A DNA stretch of 64,000 nucleotides. Origin: Chloroflexota bacterium (GTDB lineage: Bacteria; Chloroflexota; Anaerolineae; Anaerolineales; Villigracilaceae). The translations under genes and the position numbers were made by a program. The DNA lies in contig VGNE01000010.1 of NCBI GenBank assembly GCA_016866215.1, positions 1 through 64,000 of the forward strand, given 5' to 3'. The notes under the pieces are model-generated. The model made no database searches, had not been told where the DNA came from, and saw nothing but the letters and a program-made list of their open reading frames with translations. Each line of letters begins with the position of its first letter. Within the stretch, counting starts at the first letter, position 1. This document shows positions 7,483 to 17,264 of the stretch, one piece after another.

Positions 7483-9411
7483 ATGAACCATCGTATTGAA
7501 TCTTTAATGTCGGCTCGTTTGTTTATTGTGCCGCAGTTTGCTAAAGAACGCATTTATTTCCTGAGCAACCTCTCCGGGCATTTGAGTCTGTATGCCATGT
7601 TTTATGGCGGCAGTGTGCCTGAACCGCTTCTGCCATCGCATATTGCGTTGCAGAATCCGCATCTGATCGACGGGCATTCATTTTTTGCCTTCCCTGAGAT
7701 AGATAAAATTCTCGTGATGATCGACCAGGATGGCGATGAAAACTATCAGCCCATGCTGATCCCGCTGGATGGCGGTTTTCCTGAACCAGCTTTTAACAAT
7801 TTCTTTGCCAAATATCGTGTGCATCTTGGCGAATGCGATCGTGAGAAAGCCATTGTTTATCTGCTGGCTGAGCGACGGGATAAACCGTTGCAGGAAACCT
7901 ATCGTGCGGATTTGAAGACGGGTAAGTTGACGAAGATCGCAGAAAGCGCTTGGGGATTTGGTGTGACTGGATACAGCCGCGATCACAGCCGGCTTTTGCT
8001 CGGCACTGGTTATTCAGTGGGTGACGGGGTGCTCTACTTGTGGTCGAAAGGCAAGTTAAAGCTACTTTATGGGAAACCTTTGGAAGAGCGCAAAAAGGAT
8101 GAAGAAGTTCCATTGAATGGTCTCGGCGGGGCTGTGTTTTCGCCGAGCGGGCAGGGCGCGATTGTATTCAACGCCGTCTTTGAAGATACCTTTAGCCTCG
8201 GTTACATGGATTTGAAAAAAACGGGTGAATTGACGCCGATAAAGCTCAAAGGTGTGGCGCATACCGGCGTTGGAGAAATGGTGGAGATCAGCCATCTGGC
8301 ACAGCCCCCTGCGGGAAAAGACAACCGTTATCTCGTGCAATTCAATATTGACGGATGTTCATGGGCGTACGAGGGAATCTTCGACGAACAAAAACTTATT
8401 ATGAATCTCAAGTATATTTTGGTTGGTCCTGAACCTTTTGATAATGGCATGTTGGAGCATCTTGATTACGATAGCCTTGAAGATGTGTTTACTATATCCT
8501 TCTCCACAGCCACTTCGCCGACCCAGATTTATACTATTGAAGGAGATAAGCGAAATGATCTTGCCCTGCATACCAATGAAAAGATTTTAGGTATTGACGA
8601 GGCTTATCTTTCGAAGGGTGAGGATGCTTCGTTTACCTCACATGATGGTTTGCGGGTCTCGGCGCGTCTTTATCTTCCATCCAAATTCCTTGGATTCAAG
8701 GGCAGGCGCCCTTTGGTTTACTATATTCATGGCGGTCCGCAGGGACAGGAGCGCCCGGATTTCGCCTGGTTCTCCATGCCGCTGATTCAGTTCCTGACAT
8801 TACGCGGATTTGCTGTCTTTGTTCCGAATGTGCGCGGCTCCACTGGCTATGGACTTTCTTATACAAAACACGTTGACCGAGATTGGGGCGGGCAGGATAG
8901 ACTCGATCATGTCCATGCGATGACGAAGGTTTTGCCTAAAGACAAACGTGTAGATGCGTCACGCGCGGCGGTGGTTGGGCGTTCTTACGGCGGATACATG
9001 ACTTTGATGCAAGCCGGTCTTCATCCGAACTTATGGAAGGCTTCGTGTGACATGTTCGGACCTTACGACTTGTTGACCTTCTCCGAGCGCATTCCTGAAA
9101 CATGGAAGCCATATTTCAGGATCTCAATTGGCGACCCGGCGGAACCCAAAGACAAAGCCTTCCTTGTTGAGCGTTCGCCTAAAACCCACCTCGCAAACAT
9201 GAAAGCTCCGATGTTGGTGATTCAAGGACGAAACGATCCGCGCGTGGTCGCGGCGGAATCGGAGGATTTGGTCAAACAATTGCGGGCGAAAGGCAAACGT
9301 CTGGAGTTGTTGATCTTTGAAGATGAAGGCCACGATGTGTTAAAGTATGAAAACCGCGTGACCTGTTATAACGCCATCACCGATTTCTTCACGAAGTATC
9401 TCAAACCTTAA
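7483..9411 (+). CDS. S9 family (prolyl oligopeptidase-like) peptidase
   Basis: A 642-residue serine peptidase or acylaminoacyl-peptidase-like hydrolase. An N-terminal beta-propeller of about 370 residues is followed by an alpha/beta-hydrolase domain. The nucleophile is in VVGRSYGGYMTLM, the acid in GRNDPRVV and the His in FEDEGHDVLKY. The oxyanion-loop motif YYIHGGPQGQERPDF matches the S9C group. No signal peptide is seen, so it is probably cytoplasmic. The start has AAGGAG nine bases upstream. The next gene follows after three bases. Confidence 0.92.
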   Translation: MNHRIESLMSARLFIVPQFAKERIYFLSNLSGHLSLYAMFYGGSVPEPLLPSHIALQNPHLIDGHSFFAFPEIDKILVMIDQDGDENYQPMLIPLDGGFPEPAFNNFFAKYRVHLGECDREKAIVYLLAERRDKPLQETYRADLKTGKLTKIAESAWGFGVTGYSRDHSRLLLGTGYSVGDGVLYLWSKGKLKLLYGKPLEERKKDEEVPLNGLGGAVFSPSGQGAIVFNAVFEDTFSLGYMDLKKTGELTPIKLKGVAHTGVGEMVEISHLAQPPAGKDNRYLVQFNIDGCSWAYEGIFDEQKLIMNLKYILVGPEPFDNGMLEHLDYDSLEDVFTISFSTATSPTQIYTIEGDKRNDLALHTNEKILGIDEAYLSKGEDASFTSHDGLRVSARLYLPSKFLGFKGRRPLVYYIHGGPQGQERPDFAWFSMPLIQFLTLRGFAVFVPNVRGSTGYGLSYTKHVDRDWGGQDRLDHVHAMTKVLPKDKRVDASRAAVVGRSYGGYMTLMQAGLHPNLWKASCDMFGPYDLLTFSERIPETWKPYFRISIGDPAEPKDKAFLVERSPKTHLANMKAPMLVIQGRNDPRVVAAESEDLVKQLRAKGKRLELLIFEDEGHDVLKYENRVTCYNAITDFFTKYLKP

Positions 9412-9414
9412 TCC

Positions 9415-9693
9415 ATGACCTTGCCGACTCTGCTCCTGGCCTTGCTAATTGCATTGCTTTCCGGCGTGCTGTTTCATATTCTGCGCGGTGGTGGCGGATG
9501 GCGCTTGCTTTTGTATCTTGGGTTAAGCACGCTGGGTTTCGCCCTGGGACAATGGCTCAGCATGTGGTTAGGTTGGAATTTGTTTATGTTCGGCGCGCTG
9601 GATATTGGCATGGGAGTGATCGGAAGTGTGGCGATCTTGATGCTTGGGGAGTGGTTGAGTCGCATCGAAGTACAAAAAGAAAGCGGTGTATAA
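9415..9693 (+). CDS. Small integral membrane protein, function unknown
   Basis: A 92-residue protein with three hydrophobic segments (residues about 3-20, 30-50, 55-78) separated by Gly-rich turns. It starts three bases after the peptidase stop, so it is probably co-transcribed or translationally coupled. No motif ties it to a named family. Confidence 0.7.
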   Translation: MTLPTLLLALLIALLSGVLFHILRGGGGWRLLLYLGLSTLGFALGQWLSMWLGWNLFMFGALDIGMGVIGSVAILMLGEWLSRIEVQKESGV

Positions 9694-9713
9694 TCTGCGC
9701 CCGTTGGAAAGAG

Positions 9714-9746
9714 AAGTGACAGTCACCTTTAAGGTGACTGTCACTT
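9714..9746. repeat. 33-bp perfect palindrome (GTGACAGTCAC family, copy 1)
   Basis: Arms AAGTGACAGTCACCTT and AAGGTGACTGTCACTT around a single T. Further copies lie at 11064, 22060, 43504 and 55258, and a same-shape element with different arms at 53339. No T-run follows, so it is not an obvious terminator. Confidence 0.85.
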
Positions 9747-9776
9747 ACTAAATATTGAAAGAGGATAAACAAAAAA

Positions 9777-10427
9777 ATGGAGTTAATAACTTTTCTGATT
9801 GACCTGTTCCTGCATCTGGATGAATATTTGGATACAATAATTACCCAGTACGGTGCGTGGACCTATGGTATTTTGTTCGCCGTAATTTTCGTGGAGACTG
9901 GTTTGGTCATTATGCCGTTCCTGCCTGGCGATTCGCTGTTGTTCGCGGCAGGCACGTTTGCGGCGCTCGGTTCGTTGAACGTGTGGGTTCTCGCGGGATT
10001 ATTAATAGTGGCCGCTATTCTTGGCGATACTGTGAATTATTCCATCGGACATTATTTGGGTGAACGCGCCTATAACATCAAATGGATCAAGAAGGAATAT
10101 TTCGATAAGACACATGCTTTCTTTGAAAAGCATGGTGGTAAAGCTATCTTTCTTGCGCGCTTTGTTCCAATCGTGCGCACCTTCGCTCCGTTTGTAGCGG
10201 GTATTGGCAAAATGACCTATGGTTATTTTATTACCTATAACTTTGTAGGCGGCATTACATGGGTGGCGCTCTTTGTGTTTGCGGGATATTTCTTTGGCAA
10301 CATCCCGTTCATGCGCGATAATTTTGAGTACGTGATCATTGTGATTATATTGATGTCTATTTTACCGATGGTATTCGAATGGTGGAAGGCTCGCAACGAA
10401 GCAAAGGCAGAAAAGAAGCTGGCGTGA
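9777..10427 (+). CDS. DedA family membrane protein
   Basis: A 216-residue protein with about five membrane segments and the DedA/SNARE-associated signatures EGLVIMPFLPGDSLLF-like (here ETGLVIMPFLPGDSLLF), HGGKAIFLARFVPIVRTFAP and the closing GGITWVALFVFAGYFFG. Family members act as lipid scramblases or transporters and help maintain membrane potential. A TATAAT at 9689-9694 and the palindrome at 9714 lie upstream. Confidence 0.93.
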   Translation: MELITFLIDLFLHLDEYLDTIITQYGAWTYGILFAVIFVETGLVIMPFLPGDSLLFAAGTFAALGSLNVWVLAGLLIVAAILGDTVNYSIGHYLGERAYNIKWIKKEYFDKTHAFFEKHGGKAIFLARFVPIVRTFAPFVAGIGKMTYGYFITYNFVGGITWVALFVFAGYFFGNIPFMRDNFEYVIIVIILMSILPMVFEWWKARNEAKAEKKLA

Positions 10428-10516
10428 TCTGATGGTCAATAGGATCGTTATTTTTTGCATTCCTGGCAGTCACTTGGCAAAGCCCCTGCTAAATGGGGCG
10501 GTAAAGGAGAAAACCA

Positions 10517-11047
10517 ATGACCGTAAAAGTTTCCGTGTACATCGCCGCCAGTCTGGACGGTTTCATCGCCCGCAAAAATGGTGACCTGGACTGGCTCCCC
10601 GCAGGTGAAGAGGGCGGTAAGGATTTTGGTTACGCAGAGTTCATGTCAACCATTGACCATGTCGTGATGGGCAGAAATACATTTGAAAAAGTGCTCACCT
10701 TCGGTGAATGGCATTACGACAAAAAGGTGATTGTCCTCACCAGCAGGGCTTTGACCCTTCCGCCCGAACTTGCCGACAAAGTGGAGGCGCTTCGCTTATC
10801 TCCCCGTGAGTTGGTCCACGAAATGGAGGGGCGCGGCGTGAATCATATCTACCTTGACGGCGGTGTGACCATCCAGCGTTTTCTGCGTGAATCCCTCGTA
10901 GACGAAATGACCATCACCACCATCCCCATTTTGCTCGGTGAAGGGTTGTCATTATTTGGTAAATTGGAAAAAGATGTGAAGCTTAAGTTGGTAAAATCAC
11001 AGTCGTTCAAGAATGGCTTTGTGCAGAACAAGTATAAGATTTTGTAG
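10517..11047 (+). CDS. Dihydrofolate reductase-like (RibD C-terminal family) protein
   Basis: A 176-residue protein with the RibD_C/DHFR fold: VSVYIAASLDGFIARKNGDL at the start, HVVMGRNTFEKVLTFGEW, and YLDGGVTIQRFL...EMTITTIPILLGEGLSLF at the end. These single-domain relatives are NADPH-dependent reductases of unknown substrate. GTAAAGGAG is placed eight bases before the ATG. A palindrome with a T-run follows. Confidence 0.88.
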   Translation: MTVKVSVYIAASLDGFIARKNGDLDWLPAGEEGGKDFGYAEFMSTIDHVVMGRNTFEKVLTFGEWHYDKKVIVLTSRALTLPPELADKVEALRLSPRELVHEMEGRGVNHIYLDGGVTIQRFLRESLVDEMTITTIPILLGEGLSLFGKLEKDVKLKLVKSQSFKNGFVQNKYKIL

Positions 11048-11063
11048 GCATTCCAATATATGC

Positions 11064-11104
11064 AAAAGGTGACAGCCACTTCCAAAGTGACTGCCACCTT
11101 TTTT
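11064..11104 (+). terminator. Palindrome copy 2 acting as likely terminator
   Basis: Imperfect arms AAAAGGTGACAGCCACTT and AAAGTGACTGCCACCTTTT with a T-run to 11104. It is a member of the GTGACAGTCAC palindrome family and sits between convergent genes, so it may stop transcription of the reductase-like gene. Confidence 0.7.
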
Positions 11105-11130
11105 AGTCCTACTTTTTACTTCTCACTGAC

Positions 11131-13692
11131 CTACGGCATCAACTTCAAATGCCCTTCGCTATCTTTTATGACTGATTCTTGATCCCACCACATGGGGTAA
11201 TACTTAATACTCGCCCATAATTCAGCCATATCAATATAATGCGGATGATACGCATGACCAGATTGCCCGGTGGTGTGGACGGTGATGGAATTGTTCAGGT
11301 TGCCCACGTCCACGATCATGCGCATGGATGGGACGTTGGTCACTTCGTAGCCCAGATTCGGATTCCAATTTGTCGCATTGACAATGGCTTTGCCGCCGCT
11401 GGTTGCGAAAGGTCCACGGTTGAACAGGTCTTCGATGAGGGAGATGCCGGATTTTCCCAATGTGCCATTTTCGAAGGTGGCTGTGTGCAGGGCGCCCCAT
11501 GTCCATTTGGATGGATCGTTGCCGAGGATATCTTCCAGTTCAGCGATGGCTTTTTCGTAGGAGCGGGCGAAGATATCGTCACGAGTTTCAACGGCATCGG
11601 TTGTAGTTTTATCGTCCCACCAGAAATTGTTCGGTTCGTCCACGATCTTGCGTGTGACTTCAAACCAGGGCGCGCCTCCATTGGGCCAGTATCTTTCGGG
11701 GAGATCATCGTTGAATGCCTCGATGAGGAGATTCTTCCAGAAGACTTCGTAGATGGCGGCGGGCGTAGAATCGGCTGAGGCTTGGTAGTTCCAGTTCTTT
11801 AGCGTGGCAAGCCCATCGGTCAGATTCGAAGCGGTGAACTTTATCCCCAAAAGATGGGGTAGGATGTATTCCGCGCCGCCGTCGTAATTGTCGCCTTGCA
11901 TCTTTTGTATGTAAGCGATGTCAATTTTACCTGGGGCGTTTTCGAGCATGTCCACGATGCGGTTGGCGCGATAACCGAGATCGTAATCGTTGGAAATGAG
12001 ATAGGGATAATCACGCGGTTCCACTTGATTGTTGGCGGCGGCAATGTAGCCCTCGACGGGGTTGTAGGCGTAGGGCAGTTCATCGAATGGAATGTAGCCC
12101 GTCCATTCGTAATCATCCGTCCAACCGGGGACTGGGAGCGTGCCATCGCCGTTTTTGCGGATGGGAATATCACCGGGCGCTTGATAGCCGATGTTGCCTT
12201 CGATATCGGCGTAGACCAGATTTTGTGAGGGAACCCTCGCGGTGCTTGCAGCTTCACGGAATTGCTCGAAGTTTTCGGCGGTGTTCACCATCCACGGCGC
12301 GACAAAGGAACTTGAGGGTGTGAAGGCTGTCCACTTGAGGGCGATGGCGTATTGTTCAGGGAGTTCGATGCCGACGTTATCTTTGAATGGAATGAACTTT
12401 TCATCTTCGGGGTCACCTTCGTTTTTGAGTACGCCGAACACTTCAGAGATGACGGGTCCATGCCGTGAGATGCGGACGTCCATTTCAATCGGGTCTCCGC
12501 CCGCGACTTTGATGATCTCCTTGCGGATTTCAAAATCAACCCATTCGCCGTTGACTTCGTATTGATTTGGATTTTCGGGATTTATTTTTTCGATGTACAA
12601 ATCCATCACGTCGGGACCGAGATTGGTGAAGCCCCAGGCGATTTTATCGTTATGACCGATGATGACAGCGGGGACGCCAGCCATCGAGAAGCCTGCTACA
12701 TCATACGGGCAGTCTGCGGTTTTGGGTTTGCAATGCAAGCCGATCTGATACCAGATCGAAGGCATTTGAATCGCAAGATGCGGGTCGTTCGCGAGCAGCG
12801 GCATACCTGTTGTGGTGAGTGCGCCTGAAATGACCCACGAATTCGATCCGACGCCGCTATCAAAGGGTCCCATCAATTCATCGAGCAAGGTGACGTTGCG
12901 ATATAACGCATCAAGGGTTTCATTGGGAATTTCAGCGGCGAGTGCCGTTGGGTTTGTGAGTGCAGATCCTCCATCGCCGATCTTGTTGACGATCACGGGA
13001 TGATCTTCAGGGTAGTCCGGGAAAAGTTCATTCACCTGTTCGGGTGTGAGAGTCTTGAGCAGGATGGCGCGTTTGATTTCCTCATCCATGTTGCCGCGCA
13101 GATCGTAGGCAAGCATCTTGCCCCAGGTGAGGGTGTTGGAGGGAGTCCATGGTTCGATTTTGTAATCGGCATTGAGCAAGCCGAGGACTTCATATTCCAA
13201 ACTCAAGGCTTCCTTGTCGTGATCCTTTAGGTAGGCATTTACGCCATCGGTGTAAGACTGAAGCATGGCTTTATATTCCGGATCGAGCGCATCCCATTCT
13301 TTTTCAGTGACTTCGGTCCAACCGAGGGTGCGGAGGAACAAATCGGTATCCACTTGAGAATTAAACATTTCAGCGACTCGTCCCGCGCCGATGTGCCGCC
13401 AGAAGTCCATTTGCCAGAAGCGATCCTGCGAGTGAACATATCCTTGCGCAAAAAACAGGTCATGTTGGGTGGAAGCGTAAATATGCGGGATGCCCATTGC
13501 GTCGCGGTAAATATCTACTGTGCTATCGAGTCCAGCCACTTTTATTTCGCCGTCAATCTGCGGAAATGATTTTTCCGCGACGGTGTTTGGCAGATAACCC
13601 TTGAAATAGTACGCGCCCCCAGCCCCCGCGATCAGCGCAAGTATAACGATGCCGATCAAAATTCGTCCGACGATCCTGCCTGCTTTTTTCAT
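11131..13692 (-). CDS. Penicillin acylase family protein
   Basis: An 853-residue N-terminal nucleophile hydrolase precursor. Residues 1-30 are a membrane anchor or signal (GRILIGIVILALIAGAGGAYYF). The autocleavage site and catalytic Ser lie in GVGSNSWVISG, followed by GMPLLANDPHL and the conserved NLVYADIEGNIGYQAPG. The NWNPNLGYEV segment near the end also fits the beta chain. Members remove acyl groups from beta-lactams or N-acyl homoserine lactones, but the substrate here is unknown. The start has GGAGGAG upstream. Confidence 0.93.
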   Translation of the reverse strand: MKKAGRIVGRILIGIVILALIAGAGGAYYFKGYLPNTVAEKSFPQIDGEIKVAGLDSTVDIYRDAMGIPHIYASTQHDLFFAQGYVHSQDRFWQMDFWRHIGAGRVAEMFNSQVDTDLFLRTLGWTEVTEKEWDALDPEYKAMLQSYTDGVNAYLKDHDKEALSLEYEVLGLLNADYKIEPWTPSNTLTWGKMLAYDLRGNMDEEIKRAILLKTLTPEQVNELFPDYPEDHPVIVNKIGDGGSALTNPTALAAEIPNETLDALYRNVTLLDELMGPFDSGVGSNSWVISGALTTTGMPLLANDPHLAIQMPSIWYQIGLHCKPKTADCPYDVAGFSMAGVPAVIIGHNDKIAWGFTNLGPDVMDLYIEKINPENPNQYEVNGEWVDFEIRKEIIKVAGGDPIEMDVRISRHGPVISEVFGVLKNEGDPEDEKFIPFKDNVGIELPEQYAIALKWTAFTPSSSFVAPWMVNTAENFEQFREAASTARVPSQNLVYADIEGNIGYQAPGDIPIRKNGDGTLPVPGWTDDYEWTGYIPFDELPYAYNPVEGYIAAANNQVEPRDYPYLISNDYDLGYRANRIVDMLENAPGKIDIAYIQKMQGDNYDGGAEYILPHLLGIKFTASNLTDGLATLKNWNYQASADSTPAAIYEVFWKNLLIEAFNDDLPERYWPNGGAPWFEVTRKIVDEPNNFWWDDKTTTDAVETRDDIFARSYEKAIAELEDILGNDPSKWTWGALHTATFENGTLGKSGISLIEDLFNRGPFATSGGKAIVNATNWNPNLGYEVTNVPSMRMIVDVGNLNNSITVHTTGQSGHAYHPHYIDMAELWASIKYYPMWWDQESVIKDSEGHLKLMP

Positions 13693-13773
13693 TGCTCCTC
13701 CATTTGGAAATAAATTATAAGTAGCGCAAGATTTTATCCTGCGCTACTGTGTTTCCTGTTTCTTATCTCTCTT

Positions 13774-16299
13774 TTACTTTACTACACCCGTCAAACGTGG
13801 ATACCAATACCATAAAATATCTGCGGCGGGTTTGCTGTGGATGGACGTGGATTTGTCCTGCAATGCCGCTGGTATGTAATAGCCGCGGCTGATAAAACCT
13901 GAGATCCAGGAGCGGGCATTGAGGGCGGTGAGCATGGCTTCGTAAACATCCGCCTGGGTTTGCAGATCCAAGCCGATGGAACTGATATCTGCATCGGGCC
14001 TGGATAAGGCCAACAGGTCAAAACAACCGCCCGTCCCATTTGCAACACACCCACTGGCTGCACCTGACGCAGAGGGATAAGCAATCGCAAGAATGATGGG
14101 CTTATTCAACAAGGATACGAGCGGCGCAACTTCATTATCCAGTATTCTTCCGGCCTCGTTAGCAAAGTCCAATTTTGTAGCGCTTTGACTTGTCGAAAGC
14201 GGTGCAGACCACAACAGGTAAATCCCGTCCACATCCTGAAGTAAGTTCAACGGTGTTTTAATGCTGGATGGGGTATATGGCATGGCCCAAAATACCTGTC
14301 CATTGAAATGCGAGCGCACGTCTGCGATAATGGCTTTCCATTGAGTCTCAACATCTGCCGGCGTGTTGGATGGGTTGCCGTCCGGTAAAGTTCCGCCGGG
14401 TAGTGCGGGTGTAACCCAGTCGCCGCCAAGAACGAGAATCTGTGAGCCCGTTTGGGAGGCGAGGTCTGCATAATTGACAGCAAATGCCCGGTAGCGTGTA
14501 AACCATGTCTGCCACCACTCCGCATCTCGCGGCGCAGCCAGCCAAAAATTTGTACTGAGCGAGGTGGAAGCATCCGCTGAGGCTGGGAAGTTGGGCGTCG
14601 GGAAGAGCGCGACATTTAGTCCCAATGCGCGCGCCTGCGAGATCATAATGGCTGAGTCGATCCATAATGGGTCTTGTCCAGGCACAGTTGTGAAGCGCAG
14701 GGGTGAGATGTTTGTATATGTCCAACTTGGGGTGAGAACGGCGAAATTTGCGCCTAATGCTTGTGTATTTGCGAAGGCCTGAGGGGCGTAATAGGACCAA
14801 TTTGGCCGATAAGTGGGTTGATATTCAACGCCTGCCACAAAACTATCCGCACGCGGCGTAATGTTGGCTCCCACCAGGGTAGTCGGCTCCGGGTTTTCAT
14901 ACCATTTCCAAGTGCCAACGGTGTCTAGAATGTCCTGACCCAGGATACTGGTAAGAGCCTGCCGCCCGCTAGGAGCAGAGCCGATTGTCTGCGCATCGTC
15001 CGCGCTTCCACATTGTCCATTACGGCAGTAACGGTACGAAAACGAGCCGAGCACGTTTAAGGGGCCATATAGTTTATATGCCCAGCGCTGATTGCCGAGC
15101 GGCCACATGGGAATGGGCTCCATCCAGCCGAAAATATTAAATTGAATATAAATAATATCACCCGGCGGTGTGACGGACGGAACGGTGAGTTCAAAAAGGA
15201 TCGGCGCGGAATCGCCAGCGGACCAGGCGGAAACAGTGTCTTCAAGGGTCATCTCCTGCGTTGGGACGATGAACTCTCGCAGGTTCCATTGGCCGTCCGC
15301 CTTGTGCTCAGCGTTCCAGAATCCGTCGCCTAATGTGTATTTATATTGAATATGAGCGCCGGCAGGTAAACCCATTGTGATTTCATATCGCCCATCTGGT
15401 TGTAGATTCATAACGGGCATTCGGTCTGTGTTGGTACTTACCCCGCCAAGCAGGTCTGCAAAAGTGTTGCCAAGTTGCAAAATATTTCCTGCGATTCGCA
15501 CTGGCACGCCGGGCACGGTCGATTCGGGGATCGTAACCATGAACGTGACATTGACAAGTTGTGCGGGCTTTACACGCAGGTCTACGATGGTAGCCCTGCC
15601 GTCTGCCACAGTTGCGCCCTGTTGAAATGGTTGATACATCCCATCGAGACTGTATGCGATCAGTTGCTGGGTGCCAACCGGCAGGCCGCTCAATTCGAAG
15701 CGTCCCAAAGAATCGGTCAAATAATGAACGCCGCCGGCACTCACCAACAGGTTTGGCAGAGGCGAGCCGGTATCGGAGTTGAATACCTGTCCCAGGATCG
15801 TACCCGTCGGGCGTGCGTAGGATTTGTCCCCCCAATCTGCAATGATGTCCTGCACTTCAGCAGGTGCAGTTGCAAAATGCAAACGATAGCGGATGACTGT
15901 ACCGAGACTGGTATCTTCGATGACCTGCGAGTCCCCGCGGCGGACGTACCGATATTTGACAATCGAGTTGTAAGGCACAGGCAGGACCGCTGTATAGGTG
16001 AGCGAATCGCGCGCACTCATCGGGTATTGCAGGGCATTCAAAGAAAGCCCGGTCACTTCATCCATCACTGCAATCGCGAGCGTTTCGCTTGGCTGAAGGG
16101 GTTCGGGCAGGGTTACGATGAAAGTTGTTTGCGCCACGGGCTGAGGCGTTGGAGAAGGAATCGTAATATCTGGGATCGGTGTTGGGTTGCCAGGGTTGAT
16201 CGGATTTTCAAATAATGAAAACGTACAGGCCTGCCCAACCAGAGCAAGCATGATTGCCGCGATGATATAGCGGCGGGATAATAAAGATAACCTATTCAT
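13774..16299 (-). CDS. Large lipoprotein with starch-binding-like and carboxypeptidase-regulatory-like domains
   Basis: An 841-residue exported lipoprotein: the signal ends LALVGQAC (lipobox) and is followed by a Pro/Thr linker (NPTPIPDITIPSPTPQP). Residues about 55-160 and 245-350 look like CBM20-type beta-sandwiches (KYRYVRRGD, IQYKYTLGDGFWNAE). Residues about 165-240 resemble a carboxypeptidase regulatory-like domain (GTILGQVFNSDTGSPLPNLL...LSGLPVGTQQL). The C-terminal 350 residues could be a TIM-barrel glycosidase-like fold (ILALGGDWVTP-like LVLGGDWVTPALPGG), but catalytic residues cannot be assigned. It is probably involved in surface carbohydrate binding. Confidence 0.7.
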   Translation of the reverse strand: MNRLSLLSRRYIIAAIMLALVGQACTFSLFENPINPGNPTPIPDITIPSPTPQPVAQTTFIVTLPEPLQPSETLAIAVMDEVTGLSLNALQYPMSARDSLTYTAVLPVPYNSIVKYRYVRRGDSQVIEDTSLGTVIRYRLHFATAPAEVQDIIADWGDKSYARPTGTILGQVFNSDTGSPLPNLLVSAGGVHYLTDSLGRFELSGLPVGTQQLIAYSLDGMYQPFQQGATVADGRATIVDLRVKPAQLVNVTFMVTIPESTVPGVPVRIAGNILQLGNTFADLLGGVSTNTDRMPVMNLQPDGRYEITMGLPAGAHIQYKYTLGDGFWNAEHKADGQWNLREFIVPTQEMTLEDTVSAWSAGDSAPILFELTVPSVTPPGDIIYIQFNIFGWMEPIPMWPLGNQRWAYKLYGPLNVLGSFSYRYCRNGQCGSADDAQTIGSAPSGRQALTSILGQDILDTVGTWKWYENPEPTTLVGANITPRADSFVAGVEYQPTYRPNWSYYAPQAFANTQALGANFAVLTPSWTYTNISPLRFTTVPGQDPLWIDSAIMISQARALGLNVALFPTPNFPASADASTSLSTNFWLAAPRDAEWWQTWFTRYRAFAVNYADLASQTGSQILVLGGDWVTPALPGGTLPDGNPSNTPADVETQWKAIIADVRSHFNGQVFWAMPYTPSSIKTPLNLLQDVDGIYLLWSAPLSTSQSATKLDFANEAGRILDNEVAPLVSLLNKPIILAIAYPSASGAASGCVANGTGGCFDLLALSRPDADISSIGLDLQTQADVYEAMLTALNARSWISGFISRGYYIPAALQDKSTSIHSKPAADILWYWYPRLTGVVK

Positions 16300-16343
16300 T
16301 CTCTCTCCTCGGATACGCGAAGCGCACCGCTTCGCGCGGAACC

Positions 16344-17264
16344 TTACACTGCTGACTCATCATCGGCATTTGCCTCGCCTGCGGCATTTTTCTGCTTTCG
16401 CCCGGCGTAAGCGATATAGCTTAGACCAATGCTGACAAAGTATAACAAAATCATGGGAAGCATCACCAACCCCATGTTGACCGGGTCAATGGTTGGGGTG
16501 ATGGCCGCGGCGAGAATGGCAATGATAACGATTGCCAGCCTCCATTGTTGCATAAGGATGGCGGGTTTCACCAGTCCCATGGACGATAAGACATAGATGA
16601 CCAGTGGAAATTCAAAGAATATGCCAATCCAAAACATCAAGCCTGTGACAAATGAAAAATAATCTTTCGCCGCCCAGAATTGGGTGATCTTTGTAAAACT
16701 CCCAAGAAACGGAAGAGCGGCAGGTACCAGGACGAAATACGTAAAGGACATGCCTGTAAAAAAAAGCATGGTCGCAAACGGGATGCCCACCAATCCCATC
16801 TTTTTTTCGCGCGGCTTCAAGCCGGGTGCTGCAAAGAGCCAAATTTCAAAAGCGATGTAAGGAAAGGCCGCCGCGATACCGGCATACATTGCCACGCGCA
16901 TAAATACGCCGATCTCTTCTGTCACTTGAATGGCTTGGAGCTTTTCCAAACCCTGCACAGGGATGGCGAGAAATTCCATCAGATCCTGCGTAATCCAGAT
17001 TGAAGTAATAACTGTGATCGCCAGGGCGATCACAGCGCGCAGGATGTGCATGCGCAACGCTTCAATTTGATCCCACAACATCTGACGTGTATCTTTGTTT
17101 GTGGTCAGTTCAACGAATAAATCTGTGAGAGGCCGTTCATCGGGTACGGTATTCAGGAATTTTTGAAATTGGCGGATCTTCCGAAATGGGAACGCGAGAA
17201 TACCAAAGGCAAGGCGGAATGGAAATGTAACGAGCCGCCAGATTCCCCCAAAAAATTTACGCAT
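16344..17264 (-). CDS. tatC: Sec-independent protein translocase TatC
   Basis: A 306-residue protein with six membrane segments and TatC signatures: LRMHILRAVIALAIT at the start of the first helix, GVFMRVAMYAGIAAAFPYIAFEIW and the AAITPTIDPVNMGLVMLPMILLY region. It is the substrate-receptor core of the twin-arginine export channel. An N-terminal extension of about 70 basic residues precedes the usual start. It overlaps the upstream tatA-like gene by eight bases. Confidence 0.95.
   Translation of the reverse strand: MRKFFGGIWRLVTFPFRLAFGILAFPFRKIRQFQKFLNTVPDERPLTDLFVELTTNKDTRQMLWDQIEALRMHILRAVIALAITVITSIWITQDLMEFLAIPVQGLEKLQAIQVTEEIGVFMRVAMYAGIAAAFPYIAFEIWLFAAPGLKPREKKMGLVGIPFATMLFFTGMSFTYFVLVPAALPFLGSFTKITQFWAAKDYFSFVTGLMFWIGIFFEFPLVIYVLSSMGLVKPAILMQQWRLAIVIIAILAAAITPTIDPVNMGLVMLPMILLYFVSIGLSYIAYAGRKQKNAAGEANADDESAV

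Noticed and set aside
11131-13692. The penicillin acylase as a beta-lactam resistance gene
   Set aside because: The family has varied substrates, including homoserine lactones, and nothing nearby points to antibiotic defence.
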